A stretch of DNA of 64,000 nucleotides from Pseudomonas protegens (GCF_003363755.1 NZ_CP031396.1:4682501-4746500); one strand, 5' to 3'; positions 1 to 11,850 are shown, counted from the first letter of the stretch. Notes: generated by a model not told the origin, from the letters alone. Made by a program: numbers and translations.

Positions 1-1
1 G

Positions 2-244
2 ATGCTCACCAGCGTCAAGGTCGAGCTCAGTGCCGAAGGCGAGGACAGCGTGCGCATCGTGGCGCGTTGCAAGCTGTCGGGGCAGACCGGGGTGGAGATG
101 GAGGCGTTGACCGCCGCCAGCGTCGCCGCGCTGACGATCTATGACATGTGCAAGGCCGTGGACCGCGGCATGACCATCGACGGCGTGCGAGTGCTGGAGA
201 AATCCGGCGGCAAGAGCGGCGATTACCGGGTGGCTGACGCATGA
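2..244 (+). CDS. moaC: Cyclic pyranopterin monophosphate synthase MoaC (C-terminal fragment)
   Basis: MoaC makes cyclic pyranopterin monophosphate in the first stage of molybdenum cofactor synthesis. Only the last 80 residues are inside the window; the gene starts upstream of base 1, so the methionine at base 2 is internal. The segment [12 protein letters not shown] and the conserved [20 protein letters not shown] stretch are typical of the MoaC C-terminal half. Its TGA overlaps the moaD ATG by four bases (ATGA), so the genes are probably translationally coupled. The family assignment is firm; truncation is due to the window edge only. Confidence 0.95.
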   Translation: MLTSVKVELSAEGEDSVRIVARCKLSGQTGVEMEALTAASVAALTIYDMCKAVDRGMTIDGVRVLEKSGGKSGDYRVADA

Positions 245-483
245 GGATCTCGGTGAAGTTCTTTGCCCGCTACCGTGAGGCCCTGGGGCTCGATGGCCTG
301 CTTGTCGAGGGCGACTTTGCCTGTGTCGACGATGTGCGCCAGGCGCTGTTGTCCCGTGACGGGGCCGCCGTGCTCGCCGAACAGAACCTGATGTGCGCCC
401 GCAACGAAGAGCTGTGCCAGCTTGACGAGCCCCTGGCGGACGGCGATGAAGTGGCGTTCTTCCCCACTGTGACCGGAGGCTGA
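241..483 (+). CDS. moaD: Molybdopterin synthase sulfur-carrier subunit MoaD
   Basis: MoaD is the small ubiquitin-like subunit of molybdopterin synthase and carries sulfur as a C-terminal thiocarboxylate. The 80-residue protein ends in VTGG, the Gly-Gly tail needed for adenylation and thiocarboxylation. It has the family's usual length and begins inside the end of moaC. moaE follows after one base, so the two synthase subunits are made from adjacent cistrons. Confidence 0.95.
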   Translation: MRISVKFFARYREALGLDGLLVEGDFACVDDVRQALLSRDGAAVLAEQNLMCARNEELCQLDEPLADGDEVAFFPTVTGG

Positions 484-484
484 G

Positions 485-937
485 ATGGCAATCCGTGTGC
501 AAACCGCGGCCTTCGATCCCGGCGCCGAAGTCAACGCCATGCACGCTGCCGATACCGGGGTTGGCGCGGTGGTCAGCTTTGTCGGCTACGTGCGCGACTT
601 CAATGACGGCCAGGACGTGCATGGCATGTTCCTGGAGCACTACCCGGGCATGACCGAAAAGGCCCTGGGCAAGATTGCGGCCGAAGCCGAGCAGCGCTGG
701 CCGCTGTTGCAACTGGAGGTGCTGCACCGCATCGGCGCCCTGGAGCCGGGCGAGCCCATCGTTTTCGTCGGCGCAGCCAGTGCCCATCGTCAGGCGGCGT
801 TCGAAGCCTGCGCCTTTGTCATGGATTATCTGAAGACCCGGGCGCCGTTCTGGAAAAAGGAAAACACCGCCGACGGCCCCCGTTGGGTAGAAGGCCGCGA
901 CAGTGATCACGCGGCGGCCGCGCGCTGGAAAGACTGA
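485..937 (+). CDS. moaE: Molybdopterin synthase catalytic subunit MoaE
   Basis: MoaE is the large subunit of molybdopterin synthase and, with MoaD, inserts two sulfurs into cyclic pyranopterin monophosphate. The 150-residue protein has the family hallmarks: GAVVSFVGYVRD near the N-terminus, the LEHYPGMTEK block, and KTRAPFWKKE near the C-terminus, which contains the active-site lysines. It is the last gene of the moaCDE run. A weak GC-rich hairpin without a T-tract follows. Confidence 0.96.
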   Translation: MAIRVQTAAFDPGAEVNAMHAADTGVGAVVSFVGYVRDFNDGQDVHGMFLEHYPGMTEKALGKIAAEAEQRWPLLQLEVLHRIGALEPGEPIVFVGAASAHRQAAFEACAFVMDYLKTRAPFWKKENTADGPRWVEGRDSDHAAAARWKD

Positions 938-954
938 TCCCCCTGATGCTGGCC

Positions 955-973
955 GGCGGGGCTTGAGCCCGCC
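955..973 (+). terminator. Weak hairpin after moaE
   Basis: GGCGGG-GC-TTGA-GC-CCGCC can fold into a short stem with one bulged base about 17 bases after the moaE stop. There is no T-run after it, so it may only stabilise the 3' end. Confidence 0.3.
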
Positions 974-1041
974 CCAATTCAACCTGTAATCGACTGCGAC
1001 TGTTCCCGCCGACCGCTGGGGATAAGTCGCTGTGCGCGCCG

Positions 1042-1074
1042 TTGACGATATGTACGTAAAAGTCCAGTATGGAT
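1042..1074 (+). promoter_or_regulatory. Promoter with DauR-type operator for the binding-protein gene
   Basis: TTGACG (1042-1047), a 17-base spacer and CAGTAT (1065-1070) form a plausible sigma-70 promoter. GTCCAGTATGGAT (1062-1074) covers the -10 box and is nearly identical to the perfect palindrome GTCCATTATGGAC at the same place in the dauB promoter (4876-4888). Both are preceded by TAAAA in the direction of transcription. The sequence match is direct; that DauR binds here is inferred. Confidence 0.55.
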
Positions 1075-1156
1075 TTACAAGTACAAATACAGCGTCCTCC
1101 GTTTCATCCTTTCCTTCTGTCTTGCCAAACCAACAACAACCCGCGAGAGAACGAAC

Positions 1157-1933
1157 ATGAAAAAACTCCCCCTCATCAGTGGCCTGGCCTTGAGCTTGTT
1201 GGCGTGCAGCAGCCTGATGGCTGCCGAGAAAACCTTGCGCCTGGGCATCGAGGCGGCGTATCCGCCGTTCGCCTTCAAGACCGCCGACGGCAAGATCGGC
1301 GGATTCGACTACGACATCGGCAATGCCCTGTGCGCGCAGATGCAGGTCAAGTGCGAGTGGATCGAGGGCGAGTTCGACGGCCTGATTCCCTCGTTGAAAG
1401 TGAAGAAGATCGACGCCGCGCTGTCCTCCATGACCATCACCGCGGAACGGCGTAAATCCGTGGATTTCACCCACAAGTACTACTTCACTTCGTCGCGCCT
1501 GGTGATGAAGAAGGGCGCGGTGGTGGACGACCAGTACGCCAGCCTCAAGGGCAAGACCGTGGGCGTGCAGCGTTCCACCACCACCGACCGTTTCGCCACC
1601 GAGGTCTTCGAGCCCAAGGGCATCAAGGTGGTGCGCTACAGCAACAACGAAGAGATCTACATGGACCTGGCGGCCGGGCGCCTGGACGCGATCTTCGCCG
1701 ACACCATTCCCCTGGAGGATTTCCTGTCGATGCCGCGGGGCGCCGACTACGCTTTTGTCGGGCCTGAGTTGAAAGATCCGAAATACGTTGGGGAAGGCGC
1801 CGGGATTGCGGTGCGCAAGGGCAACAGTGAACTGGTTGGCGAGTTGAACAAGGCCATCGATGAGATTCGCGCCAAGGGCGAATATCAGAAGATCCAGGCC
1901 AAGTACTTCAAGTCGGATATTTATGGGGATTGA
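1157..1933 (+). CDS. Periplasmic basic-amino-acid-binding protein of an ABC transporter
   Basis: A 258-residue periplasmic solute-binding protein of the SBP_bac_3 (lysine/arginine/ornithine, HisJ-like) family. Residues 1-22 form a signal peptide ([22 protein letters not shown]), and the mature protein opens with the typical [14 protein letters not shown] strand. No permease or ATPase genes lie beside it, so it must work with a transporter encoded elsewhere. It faces the dauBAR operon and shares a near-identical operator with it, which suggests D- or L-arginine or another basic amino acid as ligand. A homologue (PA3865, as I recall) sits next to dauBAR in P. aeruginosa. Ligand specificity is not shown by sequence alone. 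Confidence 0.88.
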   Translation: MKKLPLISGLALSLLACSSLMAAEKTLRLGIEAAYPPFAFKTADGKIGGFDYDIGNALCAQMQVKCEWIEGEFDGLIPSLKVKKIDAALSSMTITAERRKSVDFTHKYYFTSSRLVMKKGAVVDDQYASLKGKTVGVQRSTTTDRFATEVFEPKGIKVVRYSNNEEIYMDLAAGRLDAIFADTIPLEDFLSMPRGADYAFVGPELKDPKYVGEGAGIAVRKGNSELVGELNKAIDEIRAKGEYQKIQAKYFKSDIYGD

Positions 1934-2009
1934 GACGTTGCGGCGTTCTTGAGGACGCTTTCGCGAGCTCGTTCCTAGGGGATATGTGCAGGGGCGAGCT
2001 CGGGAACCT

Positions 2010-2639
2010 TTATTGTCCCTTCAATTCCTTCAAGTGCTTGTACACCGTCGCCCGGCCCATGTTCAGCACGTTGGCCACGTAGTTGGAGGCGCTCTTGCCC
2101 TTGAAGGCACCTTCGGCGTGCAGCGCCAGTACCAGTTCGCGCTTGTGGTCGCGGGTCAGCAGGTTCAGCCCCAGCTGGCGCTCGCGCAGCCAGTTGTGCA
2201 AGAAAGTGTTGATGCGTTCCTGCCAGTCGTCGCGAAACAGTGAATCGGGCTGGGGAATCAGTTTGCTCGGTGAGAGAAACAGGTCCAGCGCGGCCTTGGC
2301 ATTTTCGAACAGCGAGATATTCAGGTTGATGCACAGCACGGCCATTGGCTGACCGTGGCTGTCGCGCAGCACGCTGCTGAGGCTGCGGATCTTCTGGCCG
2401 TCCCAGTTGAGCTTTTCATAGGGACCGATATTGCGTTCGTCGCTGTCGCCACTGAGCAAGTCTTCCAGGGCGGCATCGTCGCCCACTTCGCGCTTGGACA
2501 GGTTGTTGGCGATGTAGTCGATCTTCTGCGTGCGCAGGTCGTGGAGCACCACCTCGGCGTGAGGGAAAAACAGCGTGGCGATGGCATCGGCAATCGCCCG
2601 GAAATTATCCAGGGCTGGGTCCTTTGCGGGTGAGGTCAT
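2010..2639 (-). CDS. dauR: Transcriptional regulator DauR (YheO-like PAS plus HTH)
   Basis: This 209-residue regulator has an N-terminal YheO-like PAS domain (about residues 10-130, including FFPHAEVVLHDL) and a C-terminal HTH_22-type helix-turn-helix (about 150-209, ending ATVYKHLKELKGQ). In P. aeruginosa DauR represses dauBAR and is relieved by arginine; the domain order and position as third gene after dauB and dauA are the same here. It probably recognises the GTCCAnnATGGAC palindrome found in front of dauB and the binding-protein gene. The target site is inference; family and context are strong. Confidence 0.88.
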   Translation of the reverse strand: MTSPAKDPALDNFRAIADAIATLFFPHAEVVLHDLRTQKIDYIANNLSKREVGDDAALEDLLSGDSDERNIGPYEKLNWDGQKIRSLSSVLRDSHGQPMAVLCINLNISLFENAKAALDLFLSPSKLIPQPDSLFRDDWQERINTFLHNWLRERQLGLNLLTRDHKRELVLALHAEGAFKGKSASNYVANVLNMGRATVYKHLKELKGQ

Positions 2640-2729
2640 GGGTCGTACTCCAGGCGGCTTCAGCGCCCGCCGTTAGCGGGCGCTGGGAGTGTGCCGCAAT
2701 CGTTCGGGCGCGTCACCCCGCAGGCGGGT

Positions 2730-3857
<1,128 letters not shown>

Positions 3858-3891
3858 TCAAGGCTCCTGGAAAAGTGCTAGTGACAGGCCC

Positions 3892-4845
3892 TTAGTGCGG
3901 GTGCCTCAGGTGGTACAGGGCATTGGCCAGGGCGATGTCTTCCAGGCCCAGGCCGATGGAGCGGAAGAACACATGGCGCTCGGCGCTGGGGCGTTGAGCC
4001 TGGTTGCTCAGCAGCTCCGGCAGGTCGCCGAGAATCGCCGCGTTGTCCCAGCCGTGCTGTTCACCGGCAATCAGCATCTCGCCGGCCGAGCCCGGGGTGG
4101 TACGGCGATAGTCACAATAGACCTGCATCTGCTGCAGTGCGGCGGGCGGCACTTCGTGGGCCCGTGGCGCATTGGTGCTGATGGAGGTGATCAGCGCCGG
4201 CTTGTTGAGGGTGCGTGGGTCGATGACCGGTCCGGCGGACGAAGTGCAAAGCATGACCACGTCGGCATCTTCGACAGCCTCTTCAAGCTGCGGGACGATT
4301 TGCAGGCGCGGATCGAGGGCCTTGAGACGCGCAAGCTCCTCGGCGGATTTGCTCGCAAGGCTTGGGGAAAAGAGGCGGATGCTCTGCCAGGGGCGCAGGT
4401 CTTTCACGTAGTGCAGGTGAGCCTGGGCCACCGCGCCGCTGCCGATGATCGTCAGGTGCCGGGCCTCGGGCCTGGCCAGTGCCTCGACGGCGACCGCCGT
4501 GGTGGCGGCGGTGCGTGCGGTGGTCAGTTCGGCGGCGTCGCACAGCAGCAGCGGCTGGCCGCTGTCCATGGACATCAGCAGGGTCCAGGCGGTGACCAGC
4601 GGGCCTTCGGCGCGGACGATGTAGGGCGAAGTCTTGACCCCATACACCCGATCTTCAGCCAGCACCCCCAGGTAGTTGATGAAGTCGCCGGCGCCCTGGG
4701 GAAACTCCACCAGCTGCTGCGCCGGTTGCACGGCGAGTCCGGCGGCCAGGTCGCGAAACAGTTTGCGCAGGATCTGCGGGACGTCGATTTGCGCGAGCAA
4801 CTGGCGGGTTTCGGTCTGGGCAATCAGGTAGGGCGTGCTGGGCAT
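3892..4845 (-). CDS. dauB: NAD(P)H-dependent L-arginine dehydrogenase DauB (ornithine cyclodeaminase family)
   Basis: DauB reductively aminates 2-ketoarginine to L-arginine, completing D-to-L arginine conversion with DauA. The 317-residue protein belongs to the ornithine cyclodeaminase/mu-crystallin family and has the dinucleotide-binding motif LTIIGSGAVAQAH near residue 130 and the later DVVMLCTSSAGPVID segment. It is the first gene of dauBAR, with its own promoter and operator just upstream and the rhlB terminator behind that. Without its neighbours it could be mistaken for an ornithine cyclodeaminase. Confidence 0.9.
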   Translation of the reverse strand: MPSTPYLIAQTETRQLLAQIDVPQILRKLFRDLAAGLAVQPAQQLVEFPQGAGDFINYLGVLAEDRVYGVKTSPYIVRAEGPLVTAWTLLMSMDSGQPLLLCDAAELTTARTAATTAVAVEALARPEARHLTIIGSGAVAQAHLHYVKDLRPWQSIRLFSPSLASKSAEELARLKALDPRLQIVPQLEEAVEDADVVMLCTSSAGPVIDPRTLNKPALITSISTNAPRAHEVPPAALQQMQVYCDYRRTTPGSAGEMLIAGEQHGWDNAAILGDLPELLSNQAQRPSAERHVFFRSIGLGLEDIALANALYHLRHPH

Positions 4846-4875
4846 GTAGGCGTTCCCAAGGAGTTGAACTTATTT

Positions 4876-4907
4876 GTCCATTATGGACTTTTAGTTTCCT
4901 TGAGCAA
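4876..4907 (-). promoter_or_regulatory. dauBAR promoter with palindromic operator
   Basis: On the minus strand TTGCTC (4907-4902), a 16-base spacer and CATAAT (4885-4880) form a promoter. GTCCATTATGGAC (4876-4888) is a perfect 6+1+6 palindrome over the -10 box, 31 bases from the dauB start. An almost identical site lies in the promoter at 1062-1074. It is probably the DauR operator. Confidence 0.65.
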
Positions 4908-4917
4908 CATCCAGGCG

Positions 4918-4952
4918 AAAAAAAACGCAGCCGGTGATGGGCTGCGTTTTTT
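4918..4952 (-). terminator. Rho-independent terminator of rhlB
   Basis: AAAACGCAGCC and GGCTGCGTTTT pair around a seven-base loop, with a T-run on the minus strand. It lies 15 bases after the rhlB stop and separates rhlB from the dauB promoter. Confidence 0.85.
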
Positions 4953-4966
4953 CGGCGCGTCTGCTA

Positions 4967-6463
4967 TCAGGCTTGCGGGCGTTTGCGCTCTACTGGGCGC
5001 AACAGCTCGGCCGGCGGCATCTCGCAGCTGATCTTGCGCCCCAGCAGGGCTTCGATCGATGGCAGCTGATAGGAGTCGTCCTCGCCGGCGAAGCTGATGG
5101 ACACGCCGTCGGCACCGGCACGCCCGGTCCGGCCGATGCGGTGCACGTAGTCGTCCGGCACTTCCGGCAGGGTGAAGTTGATCACGTGGCTGATGCCGTC
5201 GATGTGGATGCCGCGGCCGGCCACGTCGGTGGCCACCAGGACCCGGATCTTGCCTTCGCGGAAGCCTTCCAGGGTCTTGATCCGCTTGTGCTGGGGCACG
5301 TCGCCGGACAGTTGGGCGGCGTTCACGCCGTCGCGCACCAGGCGTTCTTCGATGCGCCGCACTTCATCCTTGCGGTTGGCGAAGACCATGACCCGCTCCC
5401 AGCCGTTGTCGGTGACCAGGTTGTACAGCAGCTTGTACTTGTCGGCCCCGGCCACGGCATAAATGTGCTGTTCGACGTTTTCGCTGGCGACGTTCTCGGC
5501 CTCGATCTCGACGATCGCCGGGTCGGTGGTCCACTGCTTGGCCAGGTTCATCACGTCTTCGGTGAAGGTGGCGGAGAACAGCAGGGTCTGGCGCTCGCTC
5601 TTGGGCGGGGTCTGGCGAATGATCTGCCGCACTTGCGGGATGAAGCCCATGTCGAGCATGCGGTCGGCTTCGTCCAGCACCATCACTTCGACCATGTCCA
5701 GGTGCACGTCACCGCGCTGGTTGAAGTCCAGCAGGCGGCCCGGGGTGGCCACCAGGATGTCGCAGTGGCGAGCTTCCAGGTGCTTGAGCTGCTTGTCGAA
5801 ATCCATGCCGCCAACGAAGGTCATGACGTTGAGGCCGGTGTATTTGGTCAGGGCCGCGGCGTCCTTGGCGATCTGCACCACCAGTTCCCGGGTCGGGGCA
5901 ATGATCAGTGCCCGTGGTTCGCCCATGTAGCGCTCTTTCGGCGGCGGGGTCTGCAGCAACTGGGTGATGATCGAGATCAGGAACGCGGCGGTCTTGCCGG
6001 TGCCGGTCTGGGCACGGCCGATGGCGTCTTTGCCCGCCAGGGTGAAGCCCAGTACCTGGGCCTGGATCGGCGTGCAGTAGGGAAAGCCCAGGTCCTGGAT
6101 GGCGTGCATCAGTTCCGGAGCGAGCTTGAAGTCGTGGAAACGGGTCTTGCCTTCCTGGGGTTGCACCACGAAGTCTTCGAGTTTCCAGGTGCTGGCCGCT
6201 GGTTTTGGCGGCCGCGGGCGCTGCGCTTGCTCAGGTTTGGGTTGCTCGGCCTTGGGCTTCTCTTGGCGCGGTGCTTTGGGAGCGGAAGGGGCGGCCGGTG
6301 TGTTCACCGGTTCTTTTTTAGCTGCGGTAGCAGGTGCGCTCCGCTCCGGCTGACGGCCGTCATTGCGGCTGCTGGAACTGGGGGAAGGGGCGCTGGGGCT
6401 TGGCGCGAGCGGCTCAGCCTCGCTTTTACCGAAGATTTTCTTGAGTGCTTTGAGCACGGTCAT
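4967..6463 (-). CDS. rhlB: DEAD-box ATP-dependent RNA helicase RhlB
   Basis: A 498-residue DEAD-box RNA helicase; RhlB unwinds structured RNA for RNA decay. Motif I AQTGTGKT is at residues 151-158, followed by PTRELV (Ia), [11 protein letters not shown] (II), SAT (III) and [10 protein letters not shown] (VI). The first 92 residues are an unusual extension rich in Ala, Pro, Ser and Lys, ahead of a short linker and the Q-motif region. It is transcribed alone, with a terminator downstream and the esterase gene upstream. The RhlB name follows Pseudomonas usage for this synteny group; RhlE-like activity cannot be excluded. Confidence 0.88.
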   Translation of the reverse strand: MTVLKALKKIFGKSEAEPLAPSPSAPSPSSSSRNDGRQPERSAPATAAKKEPVNTPAAPSAPKAPRQEKPKAEQPKPEQAQRPRPPKPAASTWKLEDFVVQPQEGKTRFHDFKLAPELMHAIQDLGFPYCTPIQAQVLGFTLAGKDAIGRAQTGTGKTAAFLISIITQLLQTPPPKERYMGEPRALIIAPTRELVVQIAKDAAALTKYTGLNVMTFVGGMDFDKQLKHLEARHCDILVATPGRLLDFNQRGDVHLDMVEVMVLDEADRMLDMGFIPQVRQIIRQTPPKSERQTLLFSATFTEDVMNLAKQWTTDPAIVEIEAENVASENVEQHIYAVAGADKYKLLYNLVTDNGWERVMVFANRKDEVRRIEERLVRDGVNAAQLSGDVPQHKRIKTLEGFREGKIRVLVATDVAGRGIHIDGISHVINFTLPEVPDDYVHRIGRTGRAGADGVSISFAGEDDSYQLPSIEALLGRKISCEMPPAELLRPVERKRPQA

Positions 6464-6560
6464 CTCATCAATTGGTTAAGGAATGTACGCCGGCCAGTGT
6501 AATGCAAGAAACGGGCGCGGCGTAGTCTGTTGCTTGTGGTCCTGGCGCGAGGCACTTTTT

Positions 6561-7691
<1,131 letters not shown>

Positions 7692-8720
7692 ATGAAGATG
7701 TTGAAATCCACCCTGGCCGTCGTTACGGCGGCCACGGTACTGGCTACAAGCGGTTTCGCACAGGCGGGTGCGACCCTCGATGCAGTACAGAAGAAAGGTT
7801 TCGTACAGTGCGGCGTCAGCGATGGTCTGCCGGGCTTCTCGGTACCGGACGCTACCGGCAAGATTCTCGGCATTGACGCCGATGTCTGCCGTGCCGTGGC
7901 CGCAGCCGTATTCGGCGATGCGACCAAGGTCAAGTTCAGCCAGTTGAACGCCAAGGAGCGCTTCACTGCGCTGCAATCCGGCGAGATCGACGTGCTGTCG
8001 CGCAATACCACCTGGACCAGTTCCCGTGACGCGGGTATGGGCCTGATGTTCGCCGGCGTCACTTATTACGACGGTATTGGCTTCCTGGTGAACAACAAAC
8101 TGGGTGTGAAAAGTGCCAAGGAGTTGGACGGTGCGACCATCTGTATTCAAGCCGGTACTACCACCGAGCTGAACGTGTCGGACTACTTCCGCGGCAATGG
8201 TCTGAAATACACCCCGATCACCTTCGATACTTCCGATGAAAGCGCCAAGTCCCTGGAATCCGGGCGTTGCGACGTGCTGACATCCGACAAGTCCCAGCTC
8301 TACGCACAGCGCAGCAAGCTGGCGACCCCGACCGATTATGTCGTGCTGCCGGAAACCATCTCCAAGGAGCCTTTGGGCCCGGTGGTGCGTAAGGGCGACG
8401 AAGAGTGGTTCAGCATCGTCAAGTGGACCCTGTTCGCCATGCTCAACGCCGAAGAGGCGGGCATCACCTCGAAAAATGTCGAGGCTGAAGCCAAGTCCAC
8501 CAAGAACCCTGATGTAGCACGTCTGCTGGGCGCGGACGGTGAATACGGCAAAGACCTGAAACTGCCGAAGGACTGGGTAGTACAGATCGTCAAGCAAGTA
8601 GGTAACTACGGTGAAGTGTTCGAGAAAAACCTCGGCAAGAGCACGCCACTGGCCATCGACCGCGGCCTGAACGCGCTGTGGAACAACGGCGGCATCCAAT
8701 ACGCACCACCTGTGCGCTGA
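7692..8720 (+). CDS. aapJ: General L-amino-acid ABC transporter, periplasmic binding protein AapJ
   Basis: A 342-residue periplasmic binding protein for broad-range L-amino-acid uptake. Residues 1-25 are a signal peptide ending AQAGA. The mature part contains VQCGVSDGLPGFSVPD and IDADVCRAVAAAVFGD, characteristic of the AapJ/BztA type, which is longer than HisJ-type proteins. A GGAGG site precedes the ATG. It is first in aapJQMP and followed by a strong hairpin, an arrangement common where the binding protein must be made in excess over the membrane parts. Confidence 0.95.
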   Translation: MKMLKSTLAVVTAATVLATSGFAQAGATLDAVQKKGFVQCGVSDGLPGFSVPDATGKILGIDADVCRAVAAAVFGDATKVKFSQLNAKERFTALQSGEIDVLSRNTTWTSSRDAGMGLMFAGVTYYDGIGFLVNNKLGVKSAKELDGATICIQAGTTTELNVSDYFRGNGLKYTPITFDTSDESAKSLESGRCDVLTSDKSQLYAQRSKLATPTDYVVLPETISKEPLGPVVRKGDEEWFSIVKWTLFAMLNAEEAGITSKNVEAEAKSTKNPDVARLLGADGEYGKDLKLPKDWVVQIVKQVGNYGEVFEKNLGKSTPLAIDRGLNALWNNGGIQYAPPVR

Positions 8721-8728
8721 TGGTTCTA

Positions 8729-8755
8729 TCACCCGGCGGGCCAACCGCCGGGTGA
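8729..8755 (+). promoter_or_regulatory. Stable hairpin between aapJ and aapQ
   Basis: TCACCCGGCGG and CCGCCGGGTGA form a perfect 11-base stem with loop GCCAA, starting 9 bases after the aapJ stop. It lacks a T-run, so it probably protects the aapJ message from 3' decay or attenuates read-through rather than ending transcription. Confidence 0.7.
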
Positions 8756-8785
8756 TGTTCTGTTCCATTATTCCTGGGGCACTTC

Positions 8786-9967
8786 ATGCAAAATTCAATC
8801 GGCGCACCCAAGCAGAGGCTTAGCCTCAGCGATCCGCGTGTGCGCGCCTGGCTGTTCCAGATCATCACCCTTGTGGCGGTGATTTCGCTGGGCTGGTTTC
8901 TGTTCGACAACACGCAAACCAACCTCCAGCACCGGGGTATTACCTCGGGTTTCGACTTTCTTGAGCGCAGCGCCGGTTTCGGCATCGCTCAACACTTGAT
9001 TGCCTACACCGAAGCGGACAGTTATGCCCGGGTCTTCGTCATCGGTCTGCTCAATACGCTGCTGGTGACCTTTATCGGGGTGATCCTGGCGACCTTGCTG
9101 GGGTTCATCATCGGGGTGGCGCGGCTGTCGCAGAACTGGATCATCAGCAAGCTGGCGACGGTGTATGTGGAAGTGTTCCGCAACATTCCGCCGCTGCTGC
9201 AGATCCTGTTCTGGTACTTCGCTGTGTTCCTGACCATGCCGGGGCCGCGCAACAGCCATAACTTCGGCGACACCTTCTTCGTCAGCAGTCGTGGCTTGAA
9301 CATGCCGGCGGCGCAGATGGCTCCAGGGTTCTGGGCGTTCTTTGCGAGTGTGGTGCTGGCCATCGTCGCCATCGTGCTGATGTGCCGCTGGGCCAACAAA
9401 CGCTTTGAAGACACCGGGGTGCCGTTCCATAAGTTCTGGACTGGCCTGGCGTTGCTGCTGGTGATTCCGGCGCTGTGCGCGCTGGTCTTCGGATCGCCCG
9501 TGCATTGGGAGTTGCCGAAGCTGCAAGGCTTCAACTTCGTCGGCGGCTGGGTGCTGATCCCCGAACTCTTGGCCCTGACCCTGGCCCTGACCGTCTACAC
9601 CGCGGCGTTCATCGCCGAAATCGTGCGCTCCGGGATCAAGTCGGTGAGCCACGGCCAGACCGAGGCGGCCCGCTCCCTGGGCCTGCGCAACGGTCCGACC
9701 CTGCGCAAGGTGATCATTCCCCAGGCCTTGCGGGTGATCATTCCGCCACTGACCAGCCAGTATCTGAACCTGGCGAAGAATTCGTCCCTGGCCGCCGGTA
9801 TCGGTTACCCGGAAATGGTTTCGCTATTCGCCGGCACGGTGCTCAACCAGACCGGCCAGGCCATTGAGGTCATTGCCATCACCATGAGCGTGTACCTGGC
9901 AATCAGCATCAGCATTTCCCTGCTGATGAACTGGTACAACAAGCGCATTGCGCTGATCGAGCGGTGA
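8786..9967 (+). CDS. aapQ: General L-amino-acid ABC transporter permease AapQ
   Basis: A 393-residue inner-membrane permease of the His/Glu/Gln/Arg/opine family (BPD_transp_1). It has several hydrophobic segments (for example VFVIGLLNTLLVTFIGVILA) and the permease EAA-type loop TEAARSLGLRNGPTLRKVI near residue 290, which contacts the ATPase. As in other AapQ proteins, a long insert separates the first helices from the core. It pairs with AapM, whose start lies 11 bases downstream. Confidence 0.94.
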   Translation: MQNSIGAPKQRLSLSDPRVRAWLFQIITLVAVISLGWFLFDNTQTNLQHRGITSGFDFLERSAGFGIAQHLIAYTEADSYARVFVIGLLNTLLVTFIGVILATLLGFIIGVARLSQNWIISKLATVYVEVFRNIPPLLQILFWYFAVFLTMPGPRNSHNFGDTFFVSSRGLNMPAAQMAPGFWAFFASVVLAIVAIVLMCRWANKRFEDTGVPFHKFWTGLALLLVIPALCALVFGSPVHWELPKLQGFNFVGGWVLIPELLALTLALTVYTAAFIAEIVRSGIKSVSHGQTEAARSLGLRNGPTLRKVIIPQALRVIIPPLTSQYLNLAKNSSLAAGIGYPEMVSLFAGTVLNQTGQAIEVIAITMSVYLAISISISLLMNWYNKRIALIER

Positions 9968-9977
9968 GGAAGCGCCC

Positions 9978-11075
9978 ATGACGACTCATACTTTCAAGCC
10001 CGATATGCCGCCGCCCAGCCGCAGTATCGGCGTGCTGGCGTGGATGCGCGCCAACATGTTCTCCAACTGGCTCAACACTCTGTTGACCCTGTTTGCCTTC
10101 TACCTGATCTATCTGGTGGTACCGCCGATCCTGCAGTGGGCGATCCTCGACGCCAACTGGGTCGGCACCACCCGTGCCGACTGCACCAAGGACGGTGCCT
10201 GTTGGGTGTTCATCCAGCAGCGTTTCGGCCAGTTCATGTATGGCTACTACCCAGTGGAACTGCGCTGGCGGGTGGACCTGACCGTATGGCTGGCGGTGAT
10301 CGGCGTGGCTCCCTTGTTCATCTCGCGCTTTGCTCGCAAAGCGATCTACGGCCTGTGTTTCCTGGTGTGGTACCCGGTGCTGGCCTACACCCTGCTGCAC
10401 GGCGGCTACCTGGGCCTGAGCACAGTCGCCACCAGCCAGTGGGGCGGCCTGATGCTGACTTTGGTGATTGCCACGGTGGGCATTGCCGGGGCGTTGCCCC
10501 TGGGTATCCTGCTGGCATTGGGACGACGTTCCAACCTGCCGGCGATCCGCGTGGTCTGCGTGACCTTCATCGAGTTCTGGCGTGGCGTGCCGCTGATCAC
10601 GGTGCTGTTCATGTCGTCGGTGATGTTGCCGCTGTTCCTGCCCGAGGGCATGAACTTCGACAAGCTGCTGCGGGCGTTGATCGGGGTGATCCTGTTCCAG
10701 TCGGCCTATGTGGCCGAGGTGGTGCGTGGCGGTTTGCAGGCCATTCCCAAGGGCCAGTACGAAGCGGCTGCCGCCATGGGCCTGGGTTACTGGCGCGCGA
10801 TGGGCCTGGTGATTCTGCCGCAAGCCCTGAAGCTGGTGATTCCCGGGATCGTCAACACCTTCATCGCCCTGTTCAAGGACACCAGCCTGGTGATCATCAT
10901 CGGCCTGTTCGACCTGCTCAACAGCGTCAAGCAAGCCGCCGCCGATCCCAAATGGCTGGGCATGGCCACCGAAGGCTATGTCTTCGCGGCCCTGGTGTTC
11001 TGGATTTTCTGTTTCGGTATGTCCCGCTACTCCATGCATCTGGAGCGTAAGTTGGACACAGGCCACAAGCGTTAG
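9978..11075 (+). CDS. aapM: General L-amino-acid ABC transporter permease AapM
   Basis: The second permease of the Aap system, 365 residues. It has an N-terminal helix ([18 protein letters not shown]), an insert region, then the BPD_transp_1 core with [19 protein letters not shown] as the ATPase-contacting loop. It forms a heterodimeric channel with AapQ. The next gene, aapP, starts 10 bases after the stop. Confidence 0.94.
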   Translation: MTTHTFKPDMPPPSRSIGVLAWMRANMFSNWLNTLLTLFAFYLIYLVVPPILQWAILDANWVGTTRADCTKDGACWVFIQQRFGQFMYGYYPVELRWRVDLTVWLAVIGVAPLFISRFARKAIYGLCFLVWYPVLAYTLLHGGYLGLSTVATSQWGGLMLTLVIATVGIAGALPLGILLALGRRSNLPAIRVVCVTFIEFWRGVPLITVLFMSSVMLPLFLPEGMNFDKLLRALIGVILFQSAYVAEVVRGGLQAIPKGQYEAAAAMGLGYWRAMGLVILPQALKLVIPGIVNTFIALFKDTSLVIIIGLFDLLNSVKQAAADPKWLGMATEGYVFAALVFWIFCFGMSRYSMHLERKLDTGHKR

Positions 11076-11085
11076 GAGTATCTCC

Positions 11086-11850
11086 ATGAGTGAAGCGAAC
11101 AAAAAGCCTGTGGGCCCTGAAGGCATTATTCAGATGCAGGGTGTGAACAAGTGGTACGGCCAGTTCCACGTGTTGAAGGACATCAACCTCAACGTCAGGC
11201 AGGGTGAGCGCATCGTGCTGTGCGGGCCTTCGGGCTCGGGCAAGTCCACCACCATCCGCTGCCTCAACCGCCTGGAAGAGCACCAGCAGGGACGCATCGT
11301 GGTGGATGGCGTCGAGCTGACCAACGACCTCAAGCAGATCGAGGCCATTCGCCGGGAAGTGGGCATGGTGTTCCAGCACTTCAACCTGTTCCCGCACCTG
11401 ACCATCCTGCAAAACTGCACCCTGGCGCCGATGTGGGTGCGCAAGATGCCCAAGCGCAAGGCCGAGGAAATTGCCATGCATTACTTGGAGCGGGTGCGGA
11501 TTCCGGAGCAGGCCAACAAGTACCCGGGCCAGCTGTCCGGTGGCCAGCAGCAACGGGTGGCGATTGCCCGGGCGCTGTGCATGAAGCCCAAGATCATGCT
11601 GTTCGACGAACCCACCTCGGCCCTGGACCCGGAAATGGTCAAGGAGGTGCTGGACACCATGATCGGCCTGGCGGAAGACGGCATGACCATGCTCTGCGTG
11701 ACCCATGAAATGGGTTTTGCTCGCACCGTGGCCAATCGGGTGATCTTCATGGACAAGGGCGAAATCGTCGAGCAGGCGGCACCGAACGACTTCTTCGACA
11801 ACCCGCAGAACGACCGCACCAAGCTGTTCCTGAGCCAGATCCTGCATTGA
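11086..11850 (+). CDS. aapP: General L-amino-acid ABC transporter ATP-binding protein AapP
   Basis: The 254-residue cytoplasmic ATPase that powers AapQM. Walker A is GPSGSGKST, the signature is [15 protein letters not shown] and Walker B is [13 protein letters not shown]. The frame is open further upstream, but the ATG at 11086 has an AGGAG site five bases before it and gives the usual length, so it is preferred. It ends the operon, and a strong terminator follows. Confidence 0.96.
   Translation: MSEANKKPVGPEGIIQMQGVNKWYGQFHVLKDINLNVRQGERIVLCGPSGSGKSTTIRCLNRLEEHQQGRIVVDGVELTNDLKQIEAIRREVGMVFQHFNLFPHLTILQNCTLAPMWVRKMPKRKAEEIAMHYLERVRIPEQANKYPGQLSGGQQQRVAIARALCMKPKIMLFDEPTSALDPEMVKEVLDTMIGLAEDGMTMLCVTHEMGFARTVANRVIFMDKGEIVEQAAPNDFFDNPQNDRTKLFLSQILH

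Noticed and set aside
10978-11085. An extended N-terminus for aapP
   Set aside because: The added 36 residues overlap the end of aapM and are not conserved; the ATG at 11086 has a good ribosome-binding site.
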